The notes under the pieces were generated by a model, which was given only the letters and a program-made list of their open reading frames with translations, was not told where the DNA came from and searched no databases. 64,000 nt of DNA from Sphingobium sp. Leaf26 (GTDB lineage: Bacteria; Pseudomonadota; Alphaproteobacteria; Sphingomonadales; Sphingomonadaceae), in assembly GCF_001421665.1 (NCBI RefSeq), contig NZ_LMKV01000031.1, positions 78,447 through 142,446 on the forward strand, given 5' to 3'. This document shows, one piece after another, positions 59,389 to 64,000 of the stretch (position 1 is its first letter; every line of letters begins with the position of its first letter). The position numbers and the translations under genes are program-made.

Positions 59389-60261
59389 TCAACCTTGCAG
59401 CGCGGCGTGGAAATTGGCCCGCATGCGCACGGGATCGGCGATCAGGCCGGTAAAATGGTGGAAAGCGCCGACCGCCTGAAAGATGGTCATGCCGCTTCCG
59501 TCGAGCGTGGTGCAGCCGGCTTCCCGCGCTTCCCGCAGCAACTGGGTTTCCAGCGGGAAATAGACGATGTCCGTGACCCACCGCCGGGGGTCGAGCAACG
59601 CACGAGGGATGGCCGATCCGGGATGGACCGCCATGCCCATGGGGGTAGCATTGACGATGCCGTCAGCCCAGCCGATCGCCGTGCCCAAATCCTGCCCCAC
59701 GATCGCACGGCCAGCGCCATGGACGGCGCACAGCGCATCGCAAAGCGCTGTTGCGCGATTGTCGTCGGGATCGAACAGGGTGAGTTGCGCGACGCCCAGG
59801 CCCATCAATGCATGGGCCGTCGCCGCCCCTGCCCCGCCCGCGCCCATCTGCACCACGCGGTCGGTGGCGGCGCCCAGCGGCAGGCCGGAGCGGAGATTTT
59901 CGGCAAAGCCGGTGACGTCCGTATTATAGCCGATCCGCCGGCCATCGCGGAAGACGACGGTGTTGACCGACCCGATCTGCGCCGCCTGTGGTGACAGTTC
60001 ATCCAGATGGGCGATCACCGCCTGTTTGTAGGGGTGGGTGACGTTGACGCCTGCGAAGCGGGCCAGTTGCAGCGCGTCGAGCAGGCGCGGCAGGTCTTTG
60101 CCGTCCATGCCATCCGCCGCAAAATCGAACAGGCGGTAGATCAGGCGCACGCCCTGCGCATCCGCTTCGCTTTCATGCAGGCGCGGCGTCAGGGATGCCT
60201 GGATATCCCGCCCGATCAGGCCGGTCAGATAGCGGGCGGGAACGGAGCGAGGCTGGGTCAA
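59389..60261 (-). CDS. shikimate/quinate dehydrogenase (AroE family, catabolic)
   Basis: A 290-residue AroE-family dehydrogenase. The substrate site is in LIGRDIQASLTPRLHESEAD, the catalytic Lys-Asp pair lies in NVTHPYKQAVIAHLDELS and NTDVTGF, and the cofactor motif is MGAGGAGAATAHALMGLG followed by DPDD, whose Asp favours NAD. SLTP rather than SLSP and a place beside QuiC suggest a catabolic quinate/shikimate dehydrogenase, not the biosynthetic AroE. It lies 21 bp upstream of quiC and 71 bp downstream of the receptor gene, so it is part of the same operon. Confidence 0.9.
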   Translation of the reverse strand: MTQPRSVPARYLTGLIGRDIQASLTPRLHESEADAQGVRLIYRLFDFAADGMDGKDLPRLLDALQLARFAGVNVTHPYKQAVIAHLDELSPQAAQIGSVNTVVFRDGRRIGYNTDVTGFAENLRSGLPLGAATDRVVQMGAGGAGAATAHALMGLGVAQLTLFDPDDNRATALCDALCAVHGAGRAIVGQDLGTAIGWADGIVNATPMGMAVHPGSAIPRALLDPRRWVTDIVYFPLETQLLREAREAGCTTLDGSGMTIFQAVGAFHHFTGLIADPVRMRANFHAALQG

Positions 60262-60332
60262 TGTGGAATCATCCGATTGGGAGAAAATGTCCCCGCCGCC
60301 CGATGAGCCGGGCGGCGGAGCAGGCGGAGAGA

Positions 60333-63284
60333 TCAGAATTTGAACTTCGCGCCGACATAGAAGGAGCGGCCCACCATGTCGTAAGTGCCCGCATCCGTGC
60401 CGTTCTGCGAACTGGCGACGAAGGGGATGGCCTTGTCGAACAGGTTGGTGATGCCACCGCGCAACTGCATATTGTCGTTGATGTCGAGCGTAGAGAAGAC
60501 ATCGAACAGATTATAGGGCTTCACCCCGACCTGTTCCGCCGCCGGCGTCGTGATCGCGCTGATGTCGCGCAGCTTGCCCTGGTAGCGCCAGCGCAGGCCG
60601 ATGCCGAAGACGTCGGAACTGTAGCCGACGGTCGTCAGCGCCTTCCACTTGGGCAGCGGGCGTCCCGGCGTGCTGGTGCCGACGAAGTCCTGCGATGCAG
60701 AGCCGGGCAAAGTCTGAACCTTGTAATGGTTCAGCCAGCCGATGGCGGACGAGGCGTAGATTTTGCCCGAACCGTCACCGATGCCGGCCTCCGACAGTTT
60801 CAGCGACCAGTTGACCTGTACATCGACGCCGTCCGTATCGAGCGCGCCAAGGTTCAGATAGGGCTGGGCAATGGCGACGAGCTGACCTGTCGGATCGCGC
60901 TGGACCAGTTGGCAGAATTCGTTGCTGTTGGAGTAACTGCTGTTCGATCCATCCAGATTATAGCATTTGGCCAGGACGGTCAGGCCATTGATGGTCGAAA
61001 TGACGTTACGGATCTTGATGTTGTAATAGTCGACCGAGAAGGAGAAGCCCGACAGCCAGGGTGACGAAAATTTGGGATTGAGAACGAAGCCGACATTGAA
61101 GGTATTCGCCTTTTCCGGGGTCAACGCGCTGTTGCCCTGGATATTGCCGCCGGTGGCGGTGGTGGCGAATTGATAGGCGTCGATCGCGGCGGCCGGAATG
61201 CCCTGCGCCAGGCAGAGATCACGCACCTGAGCGCCATTGGCCCCGGTCCGGGCCGAGGAGCGGACGTCGCACGGATCGCCGATGGCGGCGGGCGGCGTAC
61301 CGATGGCGAGCTGCGATCCCGTCACCGGCGAGAAGAGTTCGCCGATATTGGGCGCGCGCACCGCACGCTGGTAACTGCCACGGATCAGCAGCGCATCCAC
61401 CGGTTGCCAGCGAGCGTCGAATTCGTAGCTCTTCACGCTGCCGGTCGTGTTGTAATCCGAATAGCGGAAGGCGGCGCCGACACCGAGTTCATGGAAGAAG
61501 GGCGTGTCAGACAGCAAAGGCACGTCGATCTGCGCGGCGAACTCCTTGACGCTGATCTCACCCTGCGCCGGGTTGGAGCCGACGACGGCCTCGATATTGT
61601 TCGACACCAGATCGGGGCTGGGGTCATATTTATACGTATTCTTCCGATAGCCGGCGAGCAGGGCAAGCTGGACCGGGCCGGCGGGCAGATCGAACAGCGG
61701 ACCATTGACCTGACCCTGCACCTGCGTCTGGGTCAGCCGTTCGCGATTTTGGACGGTCGCGGTGATATATTGCTGGCATTCGCGCGACAGGCTAGTGGCG
61801 TTGGTGATGCCGAAGGGATTGAAACCGCCGGCGCAGAGCGAAGCACCGCCATCGGCCGCATTGAGCAGGGTCTGGACACGCGATTTCAGCACCGCATTGA
61901 ACATCGACTGGTTGTGGACCGTCTCGTCATAGGAGACGAAGCCGTCAAACTTCCACGACCCGGCGATCGTGCCTTTCAGGCCACCCAGATATTGCTGGAC
62001 CCGGTAATTCTCCTCCCAGCCCTTGTCGCCGACACCGACATAGCGGCCGCTCCAGCGGAAGGGTGCCGTCGGATCGCCGCGAGAGGCCAGCAGCGTGCGC
62101 AGGTCGGTCGGGATGAAGGGATTGGTGACCGGAATGGTGGTGAAGGGCGCAAACTGCGTCAGGCTGCTGCCGCTTTCCGTGGTGACGGTGGAATCGACAT
62201 AGAAGAACTGGCCATAGGCGGTCAGGGATTCCGTCAGGTCGAACTCACCCTTGGCAAAGGCCGACTTGCGTTCGAAGGCGTTGAGAATCTGAAGCTGCGG
62301 GCCGACCGGCATGCGGACATTGCCGCCGACCACGGCATAGGCGCCGTCGGTCGGCCCCTTGTAATTGATCGCCCCGGTCTGGGCGAAGAGCGAACCGTCA
62401 TTGTTGAAGCCAAGGTTCAGCGTCGGATTGATCGCGCTGGTCGCGCCATAGCTGGCGAACAGGCCATTGAGCACCGCTTGGTTCGGCAGGTTCAGCGCAT
62501 TGGGGACGAAGGCGCCGGTGCCAATGAAGGAGGACGGCACCTTGTCGGCGAAGAAGTCACGCTGCGAACCCGAAAGCGGATCGCGCTGGCCATAGCTGAG
62601 CGCCAGCATCAGGCGGCCGCGATCGTCGGCGAATTTCGTGCCCAGCGCCAGCGAGGCATTGAACTTGTTATAGTCGCCGCGGAAGCTGTTGCCGTTCTGG
62701 ATGTCGGCGCGGATGCCGTCGAAATATTTGTCGGTCTTGAAATTGACCACGCCCGACATCGCGTCCGACCCGTAGATCGCCGATGCGCCACCGGTGATGA
62801 CGTCCACCGATCCGATGATGGATTCCGGCAGGATGTTGATGTCGACATTGCCGTTGATGTCCGACAGCGGAAGGCGGCGGCCGTCGAGCAGGACGAGATT
62901 GCGGTTGGACCCAAGGCCGCGCAGGTTGAGCGTGGCGCGCCCACCGCCCCCCTGACCACCGGTGCCGGCGTTGCCCGACGGGGTGAAGCCGGGCAACTGG
63001 TTCAGCGAATCTTCCAGCGTGATCTGCCCGCTTTGCTGCACCAGCTCGTCAGACACAGTGACGATCGGGCTGACCGCGACATTGTTCGGGCGAGCGATCA
63101 GCGATCCGGTCACGACGATGTCGGCGGTCTGCTGCGCGTCGGCGGCGGGCGGGGCCAGCGCGGTGGCGGCTTCCTCTGCCGGCCCGGCCTGATCCTGCGC
63201 CCAGAGCGGCGCGGCAAAGGCGCCCAGCGTCAGTGCGGCCAGCGATCCGCCGACGCGAAGCTGATTGGTGAAACCTGTCTTCAT
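60333..63284 (-). CDS. TonB-dependent receptor (quinate/shikimate operon)
   Basis: A 983-residue receptor, larger than the other receptors in this window and of another subtype. It has a signal peptide (LRVGGSLAALTLGAFAAPLW) and a linker rich in Ala/Gln. The plug contains DIVVTGSLIARPNNVAVSPI, LEDSLNQLPGFTPSGNAGTG and IGSVDVITGGASAIYGSDAM, and the barrel ends in SFYVGAKFKF. The plug style is that of receptors for plant-derived compounds and sugars. GGGAGGATGGA precedes the ATG. Its place upstream of dehydroshikimate genes suggests quinate, shikimate or chlorogenate-type ligands. A palindrome lies 20-35 bp upstream of its start. Confidence 0.92.
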   Translation of the reverse strand: MKTGFTNQLRVGGSLAALTLGAFAAPLWAQDQAGPAEEAATALAPPAADAQQTADIVVTGSLIARPNNVAVSPIVTVSDELVQQSGQITLEDSLNQLPGFTPSGNAGTGGQGGGGRATLNLRGLGSNRNLVLLDGRRLPLSDINGNVDINILPESIIGSVDVITGGASAIYGSDAMSGVVNFKTDKYFDGIRADIQNGNSFRGDYNKFNASLALGTKFADDRGRLMLALSYGQRDPLSGSQRDFFADKVPSSFIGTGAFVPNALNLPNQAVLNGLFASYGATSAINPTLNLGFNNDGSLFAQTGAINYKGPTDGAYAVVGGNVRMPVGPQLQILNAFERKSAFAKGEFDLTESLTAYGQFFYVDSTVTTESGSSLTQFAPFTTIPVTNPFIPTDLRTLLASRGDPTAPFRWSGRYVGVGDKGWEENYRVQQYLGGLKGTIAGSWKFDGFVSYDETVHNQSMFNAVLKSRVQTLLNAADGGASLCAGGFNPFGITNATSLSRECQQYITATVQNRERLTQTQVQGQVNGPLFDLPAGPVQLALLAGYRKNTYKYDPSPDLVSNNIEAVVGSNPAQGEISVKEFAAQIDVPLLSDTPFFHELGVGAAFRYSDYNTTGSVKSYEFDARWQPVDALLIRGSYQRAVRAPNIGELFSPVTGSQLAIGTPPAAIGDPCDVRSSARTGANGAQVRDLCLAQGIPAAAIDAYQFATTATGGNIQGNSALTPEKANTFNVGFVLNPKFSSPWLSGFSFSVDYYNIKIRNVISTINGLTVLAKCYNLDGSNSSYSNSNEFCQLVQRDPTGQLVAIAQPYLNLGALDTDGVDVQVNWSLKLSEAGIGDGSGKIYASSAIGWLNHYKVQTLPGSASQDFVGTSTPGRPLPKWKALTTVGYSSDVFGIGLRWRYQGKLRDISAITTPAAEQVGVKPYNLFDVFSTLDINDNMQLRGGITNLFDKAIPFVASSQNGTDAGTYDMVGRSFYVGAKFKF

Positions 63285-63303
63285 TCCATCCTCCCATTAT
63301 TAT

Positions 63304-63319
63304 TACTAACTAGTTCGTA
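63304..63319. promoter_or_regulatory. palindromic operator upstream of quinate/shikimate receptor gene
   Basis: TACTAACTAGTTCGTA is a 16-bp palindrome with 7 of 8 base pairs matched, in the 98-bp gap between the MFS and TonB receptor genes, 20-35 bp before the receptor start. Its AACTAGTT core differs from the CTWGCG motif of the large catabolic locus. It fits a TetR- or MarR-type operator; no such regulator is in the window. Confidence 0.5.
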
Positions 63320-63382
63320 CATAATTTCGCGCGACCCGAGGCTCTATTGGCCCTTCGGGCTATATTCTGAACTGTTTGCCGG

Positions 63383-64000
63383 TCAGTCCATGTCCACCCG
63401 GCGCACATCCCCCACGATGAAGATGTAGGCGGCGGCCCCGATCAGCGCGAGCACCCCGATAAAGGCGAGCGCGCCGTAGAAGGAGCCGGTCTGCCCCACG
63501 ATCACGCCCACCACGATCGGCGTCACGATGCCGGCCAGGTTGGCGCAGAGATTGAAGACGCCGCCGGTCAGGCCGATATATTGGCGCGGCGCGACGTCCG
63601 ATATCAGCGTCCAGCCCAGATTGACCATGCCCTGCCCGAAAAAGGCGATCGACATGATGGCGATGACCAAAGTGTTGCTCTGGACGAAATTGGCCGCGAC
63701 GATGGTGGAAGCCAGCAGCAGGCCCGCGACGATCGGCAACTTGCGCCCGATATTGGCTGAACCAGTGCGGCGGATCAGCATGTCGGACACCTGCCCGCCC
63801 AAAAGCACTCCGGCCGACGCGGCAATATAGGGCAGCACCGCGAACGTGCCGGACTTGAGCCAGTCCATGCCGCGCTCGGTCGCCAGATAGGTCGGGAACC
63901 AGGTGAGGAAGAAAACCAAAGTCGAGTTGCCGCAGAATTGGCCGATCGAGGCGCCCAATATCTGGCGCTTGCCCATCAGCTTGCGCACATTGGCCCAGGA
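63383..64000 (-). CDS. MFS transporter, 5' part beyond window
   Basis: The C-terminal 205 residues of a major facilitator, with about six membrane segments. The frame is open to the window edge (SWAN then VRKLMGKRQ), so the GTG at 63988 is not the start. Blocks include ASIGQFCGNSTLVFFLTWFP, FAVLPYIAASAGVLLGGQVS, DMLIRRTGSANIGRK and VFNLCANLAGIVTPIVVGVI, typical of the anion:cation symporter family for hexuronates, glucarate and related acids. It is upstream of the receptor, shikimate dehydrogenase and quiC genes and probably carries quinate or shikimate over the inner membrane. Confidence 0.88.
   Translation of the reverse strand, partial: SWANVRKLMGKRQILGASIGQFCGNSTLVFFLTWFPTYLATERGMDWLKSGTFAVLPYIAASAGVLLGGQVSDMLIRRTGSANIGRKLPIVAGLLLASTIVAANFVQSNTLVIAIMSIAFFGQGMVNLGWTLISDVAPRQYIGLTGGVFNLCANLAGIVTPIVVGVIVGQTGSFYGALAFIGVLALIGAAAYIFIVGDVRRVDMD

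Noticed and set aside
61170..63428. A 752-codon plus-strand frame opposite the large TonB receptor
   Set aside because: Antisense shadow; the receptor on the other strand has signal peptide, plug and barrel end.
1..64000. CRISPR array, tRNA/rRNA genes, prophage or insertion sequences
   Set aside because: No regular repeat-spacer pattern, cloverleaf, rRNA stretch, transposase or phage gene was recognised on either strand; the pseudogenes have no flanking target duplications that I could see.

Overview
This GC-rich, densely packed 64 kb window looks like a chromosome (or large replicon) of a sphingomonad (Sphingomonadaceae, Alphaproteobacteria). The evidence is the four intact TonB-dependent receptors and one decayed one, with plugs containing IIVTA(Q/N)RR- and GPQGTLFGRNATGG-type motifs. 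A MucR/Ros-family regulator, a NodT-type outer-membrane lipoprotein and a QuiC-type dehydroshikimate dehydratase operon agree with this. The assignment is by protein style, not by database search. No rRNA, tRNA, CRISPR array or intact insertion sequence was seen.

Layout. (1) 1-6984: acyl-CoA dehydrogenases, a MaoC hydratase, an MFS transporter, a GST, and an acyl-CoA dehydrogenase/EthD/nitroreductase operon. (2) 6985-12874: a TonB-receptor pseudogene, an alpha/beta hydrolase, an M28 peptidase and a siderophore-type TonB receptor with a candidate Fur box. (3) 12983-18985: a signalling operon read leftwards, made of a large CHASE3/GAF hybrid histidine kinase with three receiver domains, CheR, CheB and a receiver-kinase. 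(4) 19215-29266: a decayed GAF fragment, maleylacetoacetate isomerase, an alpha-methylacyl-CoA racemase-like protein, BKACE, ferredoxin reductase, aldehyde dehydrogenase and a TonB receptor, then divergent isochorismatase and alcohol dehydrogenase genes. (5) 29278-38554: an Old Yellow Enzyme homologue, enoyl-CoA hydratase, TonB receptor, aldo/keto reductase, MFS, crotonase, SnoaL-like protein and acyl-CoA dehydrogenase. (6) 38704-49450: an operon with a truncated nitronate monooxygenase, SnoaL, SDR, an AttH/CrtC-like protein, a phosphotransferase-fold kinase and an epoxide hydrolase; a leftward operon of crotonase, acyl-CoA ligase, crotonase and CoA-transferase; then an SDR and a tandem ABM-like protein. 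(7) 49466-56409: a LysR regulator divergent from a complete RND efflux operon. (8) 56703-57455: an unusual MucR homologue with a histone-H1-like tail. (9) 57496-64000: a quinate/shikimate catabolic operon (MFS, TonB receptor, shikimate dehydrogenase, dehydroshikimate dehydratase).

Regions 1, 2 and 4-6 together read as a catabolic supercluster. TonB receptors and MFS carriers would import a hydrophobic substrate. Alcohol and aldehyde dehydrogenases, an OYE, a ferredoxin reductase and an epoxide hydrolase would functionalise it. A ligase and family-III CoA-transferases would make thioesters. A racemase, four acyl-CoA dehydrogenases, four crotonases and a MaoC hydratase would degrade a probably methyl-branched or alicyclic acid. 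The substrate cannot be read from sequence; a terpenoid, steroid-like or other branched compound is an inference.

The most interesting pattern is a 15-bp motif, KRTRWKCTWGCGWWY, seen by eye in five intergenic regions of this supercluster, with related ATGCTGG half-sites in others. It was not seen in front of the RND, MucR or quinate operons. This suggests one regulon controlled by a factor encoded elsewhere. A kinase-fold protein beside acyl-CoA catabolic genes further suggests a phosphorylated hydroxyacyl-CoA step.
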